In this document: piece by piece, positions 45,092 to 54,432 of the stretch | Position numbering within the stretch: position 1 is the stretch's first letter | Layout of the letters: the number at the start of each line of letters is the position of its first letter | Assembly (NCBI GenBank): GCA_902564385.1 | Contig: CACFAT010000005.1 | Coordinates: 22,594-86,593, forward strand | DNA length: 64,000 bases | Origin: an uncultured Pelagibacteraceae bacterium | Lineage (GTDB): Bacteria > Pseudomonadota > Alphaproteobacteria > Pelagibacterales > Pelagibacteraceae | Reading direction: 5' to 3' | The notes under the pieces: generated by a model | Databases searched by the model: none | Told to the model about the DNA's origin: nothing | Seen by the model: only the letters and a program-made list of their open reading frames with translations | Program-made: the position numbers and the translations under genes

Positions 45092-46141
45092 ATGTCTTTG
45101 GCATTAATTACAGGTTCCACAGGTTTAGTAGGTTCAGAAGCAGTTAATTTTTTCTGTGATAAGGGTTTTGATGTCATTGGTATTGATAATAATCTTAGAA
45201 AATATTTTTTTGGTTCAAATGCTTCCACAACAATTATTAAGAATTCTATTATTAAAAAAAATAATAAATATTTACATCACAACTTAGACATAAGAAATTC
45301 CACCGGTATTGAAAAAATATTTAAAAAATATAAAAAAAAAATATCTATTATAATTCATTGTGCTGCACAGCCGTCGCATGATTATGGAAAAAATTTTCCT
45401 AAACTAGATTTTGATGTAAACGCCTTTGGAACTCTGAATTTACTAGAGCTAACAAAAAAATATTGTTCTGATGCAGTTTTTATTTTTATGTCCACAAACA
45501 AAGTTTATGGGGACAATCCTAATAAACTTAAATTTATAGAAAAAAAAGATCGATGGGAATTGAGTAAGAAAAGTCCATTTTACAATGGTATAAGTGAAAA
45601 TTTCTCAATAGATGAATGCACACATAGTTTTTTTGGAGTATCAAAAACTTATGCAGATTTAATCGTACAAGAGTATGGAAATAATGTGGGGCTTAAAACA
45701 GTTTGCTTTAGAGCGGGATGTATAACGGGACCTAATCATCAAGGTGTACCCTTACATGGTTTCCTCTCCTATTTAGTTAAAAACTGTTATGAAAAAAAAG
45801 AGTATGATTTAATTGGTTATAAAGGCAAACAAGTTAGAGATAATTTGCATAGTCAAGATTTAGTAAATTGTTTCTGGGAATATTATAAAAAACCAAAACC
45901 TGGTAAAATATACAATATAGGGGGAGGGAGATATTCAAATTGTTCAATAATTGAAGCCATTGATATTTTTCAAAAATTAACAAATATAGAAGTAAAAAAA
46001 AAAATTATTAAAAAACCAAGAGTTGGGGATCATATTTGGTACATATCCAACTTAAAAAGATTTAAAAAAGACTATACTAAATGGAAACAAGTATATGATT
46101 CAAAAAAAATTATTGATGAATTACTTTCGAATTTAGTTTAA
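45092..46141 (+). CDS. NAD-dependent nucleotide-sugar epimerase (CDP-tyvelose/paratose 2-epimerase-like)
   Basis: This 349-residue extended short-chain dehydrogenase has the NAD loop GSTGLVGSEAV and GIDNNLRKYFFGSNAST, the latter a marker of the CDP-paratose 2-epimerase group. It also has HCAAQPSHDYG and a second-half FRAGCITGPNHQGVPLHGFL. The catalytic motif expected as YxxxK reads FGVSK here (F in place of Tyr), within SFFGVSKTYADLIVQEYG; a Ser/Thr site (MSTNKVYGDNPNKL) precedes it. It should change the configuration of a nucleotide-linked sugar for a surface glycan. No other glycan genes are nearby, so its pathway is unclear. Confidence 0.75.
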   Translation: MSLALITGSTGLVGSEAVNFFCDKGFDVIGIDNNLRKYFFGSNASTTIIKNSIIKKNNKYLHHNLDIRNSTGIEKIFKKYKKKISIIIHCAAQPSHDYGKNFPKLDFDVNAFGTLNLLELTKKYCSDAVFIFMSTNKVYGDNPNKLKFIEKKDRWELSKKSPFYNGISENFSIDECTHSFFGVSKTYADLIVQEYGNNVGLKTVCFRAGCITGPNHQGVPLHGFLSYLVKNCYEKKEYDLIGYKGKQVRDNLHSQDLVNCFWEYYKKPKPGKIYNIGGGRYSNCSIIEAIDIFQKLTNIEVKKKIIKKPRVGDHIWYISNLKRFKKDYTKWKQVYDSKKIIDELLSNLV

Positions 46142-46143
46142 AA

Positions 46144-46292
46144 TTATTTGGTCCATAGACCTAGGTACAACGCAATAAATATTCCTAACCAGATAAGTCC
46201 TTTTACAAAAAAAATGTAAATCCTCCAACAAATAAATATTTCCCAAATTTATGTTTATTTAGTAAATTTTTAATATTATAGTGGTTATACAT
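46144..46292 (-). pseudogene. Frameshifted 49-residue membrane microprotein
   Basis: On the minus strand an ATG at 46292, preceded by a good ribosome-binding site (GAGAAG), opens MYNHYNIKNLLNKHKFGKY and then a hydrophobic stretch. It runs into a stop after eight T. If one T is added to the run, the frame continues into VKGLIWLGIFIALYLGLW and ends TK*, giving 49 residues with a membrane helix. So a one-base deletion, a sequencing error, or slippage in the T-run is needed. It follows the rhodanese gene by 18 bases. I do not recognise the family. Confidence 0.62.
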
Positions 46293-46310
46293 TAAAACTT
46301 CTCAAATATT

Positions 46311-46676
46311 TTAATCTTTGATTTTTTCCCACTCTTTCATTCCACCAGTAATATTTTTGACATTTTTAACTCCCATGTCTTTCATAGTTTTGGTTGCTAA
46401 TGTTCCTTGTCCGCCTACACCACAAAAAACTACATATTCTTTATCAGGATTATTTTTAAATATATCATTTTCTAGAGGACTGCCTTCTGCTAAATAAAAT
46501 TCTAATAGACCTCTATCCAAGTGAATCGCATTACCGATCGTGCCTTTTGAAAAGCTCTCTTTATCTCTAACATCGATAAATTGAACATTTGGGTCATTTA
46601 GCTTTTCTTTTGCATCACTAGCGCTAATATTTTCAATTTCATTGCTTACGCTCATTAAATCATCAAATTTTTTCAT
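46311..46676 (-). CDS. Rhodanese-like domain protein
   Basis: This 121-residue single-domain rhodanese carries VQFIDVRDKESFSKGTIGNAIH and the active-site loop VVFCGVGGQGTLATKT with the sulfur-accepting Cys. A strong ribosome-binding site (AGGAG) precedes it. It may move sulfane sulfur in the cytoplasm. It follows pnp by 15 bases and probably shares its transcript. Confidence 0.87.
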   Translation of the reverse strand: MKKFDDLMSVSNEIENISASDAKEKLNDPNVQFIDVRDKESFSKGTIGNAIHLDRGLLEFYLAEGSPLENDIFKNNPDKEYVVFCGVGGQGTLATKTMKDMGVKNVKNITGGMKEWEKIKD

Positions 46677-46691
46677 ATTTCTCCTATAAAT

Positions 46692-48764
46692 TTATATTGC
46701 GGCTTGTTTAATTGATAACTTAACTTTTCCTCTATCAAAGCCTATTACTTTAACTTTAACTTCATCACCTTCTTTTACTACATCAGTTACTTTGCCGACT
46801 CTTTTATCAGCAAGCTCTGATATGTGAACAAGGCCATCTTGTTTTCCTAAGAAATTAACAAACGCACCAAACTCCATAATTTTCATTACTTTTCCATTGT
46901 AAATTTTATTGAGTTCAGCTTTAGCGGTTAAGTCTTTAATCATTTGCATAGCTTTGTTTCTTGATTCCTCATCTGGAGCAGCTACTGTAACTTCACCTTC
47001 GTCATTGATGTCAACTTTGGCTCCAGATACCTCAACTATTTCTCTTATAGTTGCTCCACCTTTTCCAATGACTGTAGCAATATCTTTCTTATCTACAGTA
47101 ATTTTCTCCATCTTAGGAGTATGTTTTCCAACATCTTCCCTTGATTTAGATAACGCTTTATTCATTTCACCTAGAATGTGAATTCTTCCATCTTTTGCTT
47201 GTTTTAAGGCTTGCTCCATAATTTCAAATGTTATTCCTGTAATTTTAATATCCATTTGAAGAGATGTTATTCCGTCTTTAGTTCCAGCAACTTTAAAGTC
47301 CATATCACCTAGGTGATCTTCATCTCCAAGAATATCTGAAAGTACGCTGAAGTCATCTCCTTCTTTAATTAATCCCATTGCAATACCGGCAACTGGTTCT
47401 TTTATTGGCACGCCTGCATCCATCAAAGCTAAAGATGAACCACAAACAGTCGCCATAGAAGAAGAGCCGTTTGACTCAGTTATCTCTGATACAATTCTAA
47501 ATGTGTAGGGAAAACTCTCTTTAGAAGGCAAAGAAGAATTTATTGCTCTCCAAGCTAATTTTCCATGACCTATTTCTCTTCTTCCGGTACCTATTCTACC
47601 AGTTTCTCCAACAGAGAAAGGAGGAAAATTATAGTGAAGCATAAATCTTTCTTTTTGTAATCCTTCAAGACTTTCAATTTTCTGCTCATCATCGGATGTA
47701 CCGAGTGTAGTTGTAACTATTGCTTGTGTTTCTCCTCGAGTAAACAAAGCAGAGCCATGTACTCTTGGAAGAATTCCAACTTCACACATAATTGGTCTAA
47801 CATCTGCAAGATCTCTACCATCAATTCTATTTTTATTTTTAAGAATATCTGTTCTTACGATTCTTTTTTCTAAATTTTTAAGTTCAGAATTTACATCAAG
47901 ATCTGTATAATTTTCATCTTCCTCATAAAGCTTTTTTGCTTTATCAGTTATCTCAGAAATTAAATTTGATCTTTCCTGTTTATCTTTTATTGAAAATGCT
48001 TTTTTAAGTTCCCCAGTAAATTCGCTTTCCAATTTATTTTTTACTTCTGAAAGATCTTTTTTCTCTACTACCCAATCAGGTTTTTTGCATTCTTTGGCTA
48101 GATCCTCGATCATTTCGATTACAGGAACAAACCCTTCGTGACCGAACTTAACAGCATTTAACATTTCTTCTTCAGTTAAACCACTTGCTTCGGACTCAAC
48201 CATTAAAACCGCGTCTTTTGTTCCAGCCACCACAAGATCTAATTTAGAATCTTTAAGTTGTGCTTTGGTAGGGTTAAGAACGTATTCTCCTTTAATAAAG
48301 CCAACTCTAGACGCACCTACTGGGCCTAAAAATGGCATTCCTGAAATTGCCAAAGCTGCTGATGAAGCGATTATTGATAAAATATCTGCTTCATTTTCTT
48401 TATCATAAGATATGACAGTTGGTAGTACCTGAACTTCGTTTTTAAATTCATCTGGAAAAAGCGGTCTGATGGGTCTATCAATTAATCTTGAAATTAATGT
48501 TTCACTATCAGTTGGTCGTGCTTCTCTCTTAAAATATCCGCCAGGAATTTTACCAGCTGCATAATATTTTTCTTGATAATTTACCGACAAAGGGAAGTAA
48601 TCCATATCTGGATTAACTTTTTTAGCTCCAACTGCTGTTGCTAAAACTACTGTTTCTCCGCATTGAGCGATTATTGCGCCATCCGCTTGTCTTGCTATTT
48701 TACCTGTTTCTAAACTAATCTTTTTCCCTGCTACTTCTATTTCTTTCTTTACAACTTTAAACAT
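46692..48764 (-). CDS. pnp: Polynucleotide phosphorylase
   Basis: This 690-residue 3'-5' exoribonuclease degrades RNA by phosphorolysis. Two RNase PH-like halves, a KH domain ([18 protein letters not shown]) and an S1 domain ([21 protein letters not shown]) are all present in order. The catalytic second half has [19 protein letters not shown]. It follows rpsO directly with no gap. The family is usually autoregulated by RNase III in the rpsO-pnp leader; no clear hairpin is visible in this short junction. Confidence 0.96.
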   Translation of the reverse strand: MFKVVKKEIEVAGKKISLETGKIARQADGAIIAQCGETVVLATAVGAKKVNPDMDYFPLSVNYQEKYYAAGKIPGGYFKREARPTDSETLISRLIDRPIRPLFPDEFKNEVQVLPTVISYDKENEADILSIIASSAALAISGMPFLGPVGASRVGFIKGEYVLNPTKAQLKDSKLDLVVAGTKDAVLMVESEASGLTEEEMLNAVKFGHEGFVPVIEMIEDLAKECKKPDWVVEKKDLSEVKNKLESEFTGELKKAFSIKDKQERSNLISEITDKAKKLYEEDENYTDLDVNSELKNLEKRIVRTDILKNKNRIDGRDLADVRPIMCEVGILPRVHGSALFTRGETQAIVTTTLGTSDDEQKIESLEGLQKERFMLHYNFPPFSVGETGRIGTGRREIGHGKLAWRAINSSLPSKESFPYTFRIVSEITESNGSSSMATVCGSSLALMDAGVPIKEPVAGIAMGLIKEGDDFSVLSDILGDEDHLGDMDFKVAGTKDGITSLQMDIKITGITFEIMEQALKQAKDGRIHILGEMNKALSKSREDVGKHTPKMEKITVDKKDIATVIGKGGATIREIVEVSGAKVDINDEGEVTVAAPDEESRNKAMQMIKDLTAKAELNKIYNGKVMKIMEFGAFVNFLGKQDGLVHISELADKRVGKVTDVVKEGDEVKVKVIGFDRGKVKLSIKQAAI

Positions 48765-49013
48765 TTACTTCCTTAAATTTAATTTTGATATTACTTCTTT
48801 ATAAGACTCAACTTTATTTTTCTTTAGGTAGTCTAACAATTTTTTTCTTCTATTTACTGCTCTTAAAAGTCCAACAGATGAATGTTTATCTTTTTTGAAC
48901 TGTTTAATATGTTTAGATAAGTTCTCAATTTTGTCTGTAAGTTGAGCAACTTGAGCTTCAGAAGAGCCTGTATCCTTATCATGGATTGCCAGTTCTTTTA
49001 CTTTGTTTGCCAT
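48765..49013 (-). CDS. rpsO: Ribosomal protein uS15
   Basis: This 82-residue protein is a little short for uS15 (about 89), with a trimmed N-terminus. The core DTGSSEAQVAQLTDKIENLSKHI and HSSVGLLRAVNRRKKLLDYLKK are normal 16S-binding elements. The gene ends one base before the start of pnp. Confidence 0.95.
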   Translation of the reverse strand: MANKVKELAIHDKDTGSSEAQVAQLTDKIENLSKHIKQFKKDKHSSVGLLRAVNRRKKLLDYLKKNKVESYKEVISKLNLRK

Positions 49014-49023
49014 TTTCTTTTCC

Positions 49024-49389
49024 TTATTTATTTGTTTGTTTTATTAAATTTTCAATTTTTTCTGCGTAATCGAAAGAATCATCTTTTACAAAAAATAGCT
49101 TTGGTAAAAATTTCATTACTATCTTTTTTGATAAGACTTTTCTTATTACAAATGAAAATTCTTTTAATTTAGCAACGACTTCTTCAGCGTCTTTTCCGCC
49201 TAAAGGCATTACAAAAATTTTTGCTGTTTTTAAATCTGGAGACATTCTAACTTCAGTCACTGTTATCTCTTTAGTGGATAAATTTGGTAGTTTTGCTTCA
49301 TCTCTGATAAATAACATTCCTAAAGCTTGTTTAATCATTTCACCAACTCTTAATTGTCTTTGGGTAACTGGTTTTCCTAAATTAGTCAT
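49024..49389 (-). CDS. rbfA: Ribosome-binding factor A
   Basis: This 121-residue KH-fold protein helps mature the 30S subunit. The family patterns VTQRQLRVGEMIKQAL and VTEVRMSPDLKTAKIFVMPLGG are present. Its ATG shares one base with the infB stop (TAATG), consistent with tight coupling. Confidence 0.92.
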   Translation of the reverse strand: MTNLGKPVTQRQLRVGEMIKQALGMLFIRDEAKLPNLSTKEITVTEVRMSPDLKTAKIFVMPLGGKDAEEVVAKLKEFSFVIRKVLSKKIVMKFLPKLFFVKDDSFDYAEKIENLIKQTNK

Positions 49390-51608
49390 TATATTGTTCT
49401 CTCTGTTATTGTAGAATTATACACTTCAATTACGTCATTTTTCTGGAAATCGACAAAATCCTTAAGTGTTATTCCACATTCTAAACCAGCAGACACCTGT
49501 TTAGTTTGATTTTTTTCTCTAAATATTGAGCTAATTTTTCCATTGAAAATTATAGCTCCATCTCTAATAACCCGTGCATTAGAGTCTTGAGTAATTTCTC
49601 CTTCTGTTACTTTGGAACCTGCAACCTTTCCTACTTTTGAAACTTTAAAAATTTCCAATATCTCTGCTGTTCCAATAATTTTCTCGTCTACTTCTGGAGT
49701 TAGTAGACCAGACATTTTACTTTTTATGAAATCTAAAACTTCATAAATAATATTAAAGCTAGATATAGAAATCTTTTCTTGTTCTGCTCTTTTTTTTGCT
49801 TCTTTGCTAGGTTTCACATTGAAGGCAATAATTACAGCATTAGATGCTTTGGCTAATGTAACATCTGTTTCTGTAACCATGCCAATATCTGATAAAAGTA
49901 TTTTTGGCTTAACCTCGTCGTGTTTAATTTGATTTACTGCATTTTTTATTGCTTCTGAAGAACCATGAACATCTGATTTTATAATAATATTTAATTCCTC
50001 AGATGATATATCTTTAAAAGCTGAGTCTTGTGTTACAAATGACAATGGGTTTTTACTATCCTTTGCTTCCTGAATTCTTCCATCACATAGAGATTTTGCC
50101 TCTTTTTCGCTTTTCAATACAATAAAATCATCTCCCGATTTTGCTGCTCCATTAATACCTAATACTTCAATTGGTGTTGCCGGTTCTGCATTTTCAATTT
50201 GTTTTCCTTGGTCATTTATTATTGCTCTGACTTTGCCCCACTTCAAACCACTAACAAAATAGTCTCCTTTTTTTAGAGTACCTGCTGTGATTATTACATT
50301 TGCAATTGGTCCCCTTCCAATATCAATTTTAGACTCCAAAACAATTCCCTTAGCATCTGTTTCAAAATCAGTTTTTAAATCTAATATTTCTGCTTGTAAA
50401 ATAATGCTCTCAACTAATTTATCTAAATTTTGTTTTGTTTTAGTTGATATTTCTACCATCAATGTATCTCCTGATAAATCTTCAGCTATAAGCTCATATT
50501 CTAAAAGCTGATTTTTAATTTTTTTTGGATCAGCATCAGGAAGATCGCATTTATTTATAGCTACAACAATTGGTACTTTGGCAGCTTTAGCGTGTTTAAT
50601 GGATTCTATTGTTTGAGGTTTTACTCCATCATCAGCTGCAACAACTAGAATAACTATATCTGTTAATTTTGAACCTCTTGCTCGCATTTCAGTGAATGCT
50701 GCGTGACCAGGAGTATCGATAAAAGTTATCTTATTTTTTTGATTTGTTATCTGATATGCACCGATATGTTGCGTAATACCTCCAAACTCCCCTGAAACAA
50801 CATTAGCTTTTCTCAAAGTATCTAAAACAGATGTCTTACCATGATCCACATGACCCATAACTGTAACAATAGGAGCTCTACTCTTAAGATTTTTTGCTTT
50901 TATTTCTTTAATTTTCTCTAAAATTTCTTCTGCCTTTTCCTCTTTAACAGGATTGTGACCAAATTCTTTAACTAAATACTCTGCTGTATCAGAATCAATT
51001 GTATGATTAATTGTAACTGTTACTCCCATCCCCATTAAATGTTTGATTATACTGCTTGATTGCTCAGCCATTCTATTTGCCAATTCCCTGATTGTAATTA
51101 CTTCTGGAATATTTATATCTCTTTTAATTGGCTTAAAATTTTCTTTTTTATCCTCTTTATTTAATAACCTATTTTCTTTTTGCTTTGCTCTTTTTAAAGA
51201 AGCTAAACTTCTTGACCTTGTACCAATATCATCCTCACTTAAAGCTCGAGAAACGGTAAGTTTTAATTCTCTTCTTTTGCTGCCTAATTTATTAGGCTTG
51301 TTTTCCTTTTGAACATTTTCACCTTTTAGTCTTCTAGTTGCTCTTTGTTCAGCAAGTTTTCTTTTTTCGAAATCAGATGTAATTGGTGAAGAGGGCTTTG
51401 AAAAAATTGTTTTTTTTGGTGTAAAGGTGCTTTGTGTTTTATTTTCAGCTGATCTTGCTCCTCTAGAAAAATTCTGTTTACCCCCAAATCTTGGAGGTCT
51501 TTTCTCAATTACAACTGTATTCTTTGAATGAGATTTTGCTTGTTCGATACTATTTATGGTTTTTTTGGATGCTCCAGAAATTGATAACTTTAATTTTTTC
51601 TTTTCCAT
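49389..51608 (-). CDS. infB: Translation initiation factor IF-2
   Basis: This 739-residue GTPase brings initiator tRNA to the 30S subunit. The lysine-rich N-terminal region is short and variable. The G domain carries VTVMGHVDHGKTSVLDTLR, IDTPGHAAFTEMRARG and NKCDLPDADPKK, and the C-terminal domains follow. It is somewhat shorter than in E. coli because of the reduced N-terminal region. It overlaps rbfA by one base and follows nusA by 10 bases. Confidence 0.96.
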   Translation of the reverse strand: MEKKKLKLSISGASKKTINSIEQAKSHSKNTVVIEKRPPRFGGKQNFSRGARSAENKTQSTFTPKKTIFSKPSSPITSDFEKRKLAEQRATRRLKGENVQKENKPNKLGSKRRELKLTVSRALSEDDIGTRSRSLASLKRAKQKENRLLNKEDKKENFKPIKRDINIPEVITIRELANRMAEQSSSIIKHLMGMGVTVTINHTIDSDTAEYLVKEFGHNPVKEEKAEEILEKIKEIKAKNLKSRAPIVTVMGHVDHGKTSVLDTLRKANVVSGEFGGITQHIGAYQITNQKNKITFIDTPGHAAFTEMRARGSKLTDIVILVVAADDGVKPQTIESIKHAKAAKVPIVVAINKCDLPDADPKKIKNQLLEYELIAEDLSGDTLMVEISTKTKQNLDKLVESIILQAEILDLKTDFETDAKGIVLESKIDIGRGPIANVIITAGTLKKGDYFVSGLKWGKVRAIINDQGKQIENAEPATPIEVLGINGAAKSGDDFIVLKSEKEAKSLCDGRIQEAKDSKNPLSFVTQDSAFKDISSEELNIIIKSDVHGSSEAIKNAVNQIKHDEVKPKILLSDIGMVTETDVTLAKASNAVIIAFNVKPSKEAKKRAEQEKISISSFNIIYEVLDFIKSKMSGLLTPEVDEKIIGTAEILEIFKVSKVGKVAGSKVTEGEITQDSNARVIRDGAIIFNGKISSIFREKNQTKQVSAGLECGITLKDFVDFQKNDVIEVYNSTITERTI

Positions 51609-51618
51609 TTTTCATCTC

Positions 51619-53172
51619 TCAATCTTTATATACTATATCTCTTGCGGACATAATAAGTTCATCCGCTTCTTTTTTGGAAAGCGCAAAATCCTCTAAATAT
51701 CCTTTAATTCTTACTCTTTCGCCTTTGACAATATCATACCCACCAGTCAATTCATCAGAAGCTAAATCTGCAAAATCGTTCAATGTTAATATTTTTTGTT
51801 CTCCAAGTGTAAGTAGCATTCCTGGTGTTAAACCTTTGTGATTAATTAATTCATTCTCTAAACCTAAATCTTTAATTCTATTTGCTATTTCTTCTTGGTC
51901 TTTTTGGTAAAATTCTTTAGCTCTTTCAATTAGCTCTTTTGCAGTATCTTCTTCTATCCCCTCAATTTTAATTAATGCATCAGGATTGCTGTCTTTAATA
52001 TCATCGATAGATGAAAAACCTTCGGCAACAAGTAACTGTCCTAATGTTTCGTCTAATTCTAAGTTTTTTACAAAATTATCTGTCTTCTCTTTAAACTCAA
52101 TCTGTCGTCTTTCCGAGTCCTCTTGATCTGTCATTATATTGATTTCATAATTCATTAATTTCGTTGCTAATCTAACATTTTGACCCCGCCTACCGATTGC
52201 TTTACTCAGATTTTCCTCAGTTAATATTACATCAAGTTTTCTTCCCTCTTCATCTACATTTACCCTCTGCACTTCAGCAGGTGACAATGCATTTGCAACA
52301 ACAACTGCAGGATCTTCTGACCAATTTACTATATCAATTTTTTCACCTTGCAGTTCATTTACCACTGCCTGGACTCTACTTCCTCTCATTCCTACACATG
52401 CTCCCACAGGGTCTAATGATGTATCTATAGCTTTTACACAAATTTTAGCTCTACTACCTGGGTCCCTAGAAGATGATTTAATCTCTATCAGTCCATCATA
52501 GATTTCAGGGACTTCTTGAATAAATAATTTCTCCATAAATTTAGGGTGCGCTCTTGAAAGAAAAATTTGTTGACCTCTTGGTTCTCTTCTTACATCAAGG
52601 CAATAAGCTTTTACCCTGTCTCCTGCTTTAATATTTTCTCTAGGTATCATTTCATTTTTTTGAATTATTGCTTCTGTTCTTCCTAAATCTACAATTACAT
52701 TTCCAAATTCTAATCTTTTAACTATTCCACTCAAAATAGTATCAACTTTATCCTTAAAATCGTTAAATTGTCTTTCCCTTTCTGCTTCTCTTACATTAAA
52801 ACTAATAACTTGCTTTGCAGTTTGCGCGGCTATTCGACCAAAATCAAATGAAGGCAATGGTTGCAAAACTTCGTCGCCAATTTGTTTTCCTTGATTATTT
52901 TCATTTAGCTTAATTGCATCATTGAGAGTTATCTCTAAATTAGAATTTTCTGGGTTTTCAACAATCACCAATTTTCTATATATTCCTATGTCGCCACTCT
53001 CCCTATCAATTTCGACTTTGATTTCATTTTCAGATCCAAATTTAGATTTGGCTGCTTTTGCAATACCATTTTCCATTGAACCTATGATTAACTCCTTATC
53101 AATAGATTTTTCCAAAGCTACTGCTTCAGCTATCCTTATCAATTCTAATTTATCAGCTCTTCTATTTAACAT
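51619..53172 (-). CDS. nusA: Transcription termination/antitermination factor NusA
   Basis: This 517-residue RNA-polymerase-binding factor has an N-terminal domain (ADKLELIRIAEAVALEKSID), an S1 domain, two KH domains (CVGMRGSRVQAVVNELQGEK and AIGRRGQNVRLATKL) and C-terminal acidic repeats with helix-hairpin-like AEGFSSIDDIKDSNPDALIKIEGI. The last repeat is conserved in alphaproteobacteria. It is the first gene of nusA-infB-rbfA-rpsO-pnp here. In related bacteria rimP lies directly upstream, but here the metK terminator occupies that space. Confidence 0.96.
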   Translation of the reverse strand: MLNRRADKLELIRIAEAVALEKSIDKELIIGSMENGIAKAAKSKFGSENEIKVEIDRESGDIGIYRKLVIVENPENSNLEITLNDAIKLNENNQGKQIGDEVLQPLPSFDFGRIAAQTAKQVISFNVREAERERQFNDFKDKVDTILSGIVKRLEFGNVIVDLGRTEAIIQKNEMIPRENIKAGDRVKAYCLDVRREPRGQQIFLSRAHPKFMEKLFIQEVPEIYDGLIEIKSSSRDPGSRAKICVKAIDTSLDPVGACVGMRGSRVQAVVNELQGEKIDIVNWSEDPAVVVANALSPAEVQRVNVDEEGRKLDVILTEENLSKAIGRRGQNVRLATKLMNYEINIMTDQEDSERRQIEFKEKTDNFVKNLELDETLGQLLVAEGFSSIDDIKDSNPDALIKIEGIEEDTAKELIERAKEFYQKDQEEIANRIKDLGLENELINHKGLTPGMLLTLGEQKILTLNDFADLASDELTGGYDIVKGERVRIKGYLEDFALSKKEADELIMSARDIVYKD

Positions 53173-53190
53173 TTTTACTCGTCCTAAAAA

Positions 53191-53212
53191 AAAATGGGCC
53201 GAGGCCCATTTT
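53191..53212. terminator. Intrinsic terminator after metK
   Basis: The arms AAAATGGGC and GCCCATTTT form a perfect 9-bp stem with a 4-base loop (CGAG). On the minus strand the stem is followed by a T-run of nine. It lies between the metK stop and nusA, about 20 bases before nusA. It should separate the metK transcript from the nusA operon. A promoter for nusA would have to lie within or just before it. Confidence 0.85.
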
Positions 53213-53268
53213 GAAATTTCAATAATGAAAATGAAATATATTTATTTTTTTTTAATATTCAACTTTAT

Positions 53269-54432
53269 TTACTTGATAAATACATTTGATTTATCAGTCT
53301 TTTCCCATGAAAATGAACCATCTTTATCTGGAATTCTTCCAAAGTGTCCGTAAGCAGCTGTTTTTTCATAAATTGGTTTATTCAAGCCCAACATTTCTCG
53401 AATTCCTCTAGGACTTAAATCAAAATTTTCATGAATAAGTTTTTCAACATACTTATTTTTATCATCATCATTATCAAATAAATCTACATAAATAGATAGT
53501 GGTTTTGACACTCCAATAGCATATGCAAGTTGGATTAAACATTTATCCGCAATTTTAGATGCAACAACATTTTTTGCTAAATATCTTGATGCATATGCAG
53601 CCGATCTATCCACTTTAGTAGGATCTTTTCCTGAAAATGCCCCTCCACCATGAGGAGCGGCTCCACCATAAGTATCAACAATAATTTTTCTACCTGTTAA
53701 ACCGCTATCACCATCAGGACCTCCAATAACAAAATTTCCTGTTGGGTTCACATAAATTTCCTTTTCATCCAATGAATTTAATAATTCTTTTGGTATTGAT
53801 CTTTCAATATATGGTTTAACTAAATCTCTAACTTGAGTTTGATTTACATCAGGTGAGTGTTGGGTTGATATAACAACTGATTTCACTGATGATGGCTTTC
53901 CATCTTTATACTCAATTGTTATTTGACTTTTTGAATCTGGCTCTATATTTTTTAACTTTCCTGATTTTCTATCCTCCGCCATAAGTCTTAATATTTTATG
54001 AGAATAATGTATTGGTGCCGGCATAAGAACATCGGTTTCATTACAAGCATAACCAAACATAATACCTTGATCACCTGCACCTTCATCTTTATTTCCGGAA
54101 GAGTCTACGCCCATAGCAATATCGGCAGATTGAGAGTGTAAATGACTTTCAACTAAAGTTGCTTCTTTCCAAGTAAATCCATCCTGATCGTAACCTATAT
54201 CTTTAATACAATGTCTTACCTTTTGAATTAAATCCTCTTTTTTAATTTCTGGACCTCTTACCTCGCCAGCTAAGACAACTTTATTTGTTGTTGTTAAAGT
54301 TTCACAAGCAACCCTAGCTTGAGGTTCAGCGGCCAGGTATGTATCTACAACCATGTCTGAAATTCTGTCGCAAACTTTATCTGGATGACCTTCGGATACT
54401 GACTCGCTAGTAAATAAGTAATCTTTTTTCAT
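53269..54432 (-). CDS. metK: S-adenosylmethionine synthetase
   Basis: This 387-residue enzyme makes S-adenosylmethionine from methionine and ATP. Landmarks are [36 protein letters not shown], and the signature [17 protein letters not shown]. It overlaps lnt by 4 bases and is followed by an intrinsic terminator. Confidence 0.96.
   Translation of the reverse strand: MKKDYLFTSESVSEGHPDKVCDRISDMVVDTYLAAEPQARVACETLTTTNKVVLAGEVRGPEIKKEDLIQKVRHCIKDIGYDQDGFTWKEATLVESHLHSQSADIAMGVDSSGNKDEGAGDQGIMFGYACNETDVLMPAPIHYSHKILRLMAEDRKSGKLKNIEPDSKSQITIEYKDGKPSSVKSVVISTQHSPDVNQTQVRDLVKPYIERSIPKELLNSLDEKEIYVNPTGNFVIGGPDGDSGLTGRKIIVDTYGGAAPHGGGAFSGKDPTKVDRSAAYASRYLAKNVVASKIADKCLIQLAYAIGVSKPLSIYVDLFDNDDDKNKYVEKLIHENFDLSPRGIREMLGLNKPIYEKTAAYGHFGRIPDKDGSFSWEKTDKSNVFIK

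Noticed and set aside
53173..53268. SAM riboswitch near metK
   Set aside because: metK is coupled to lnt by a 4-base overlap, so there is no leader; the structure after metK is a simple terminator.
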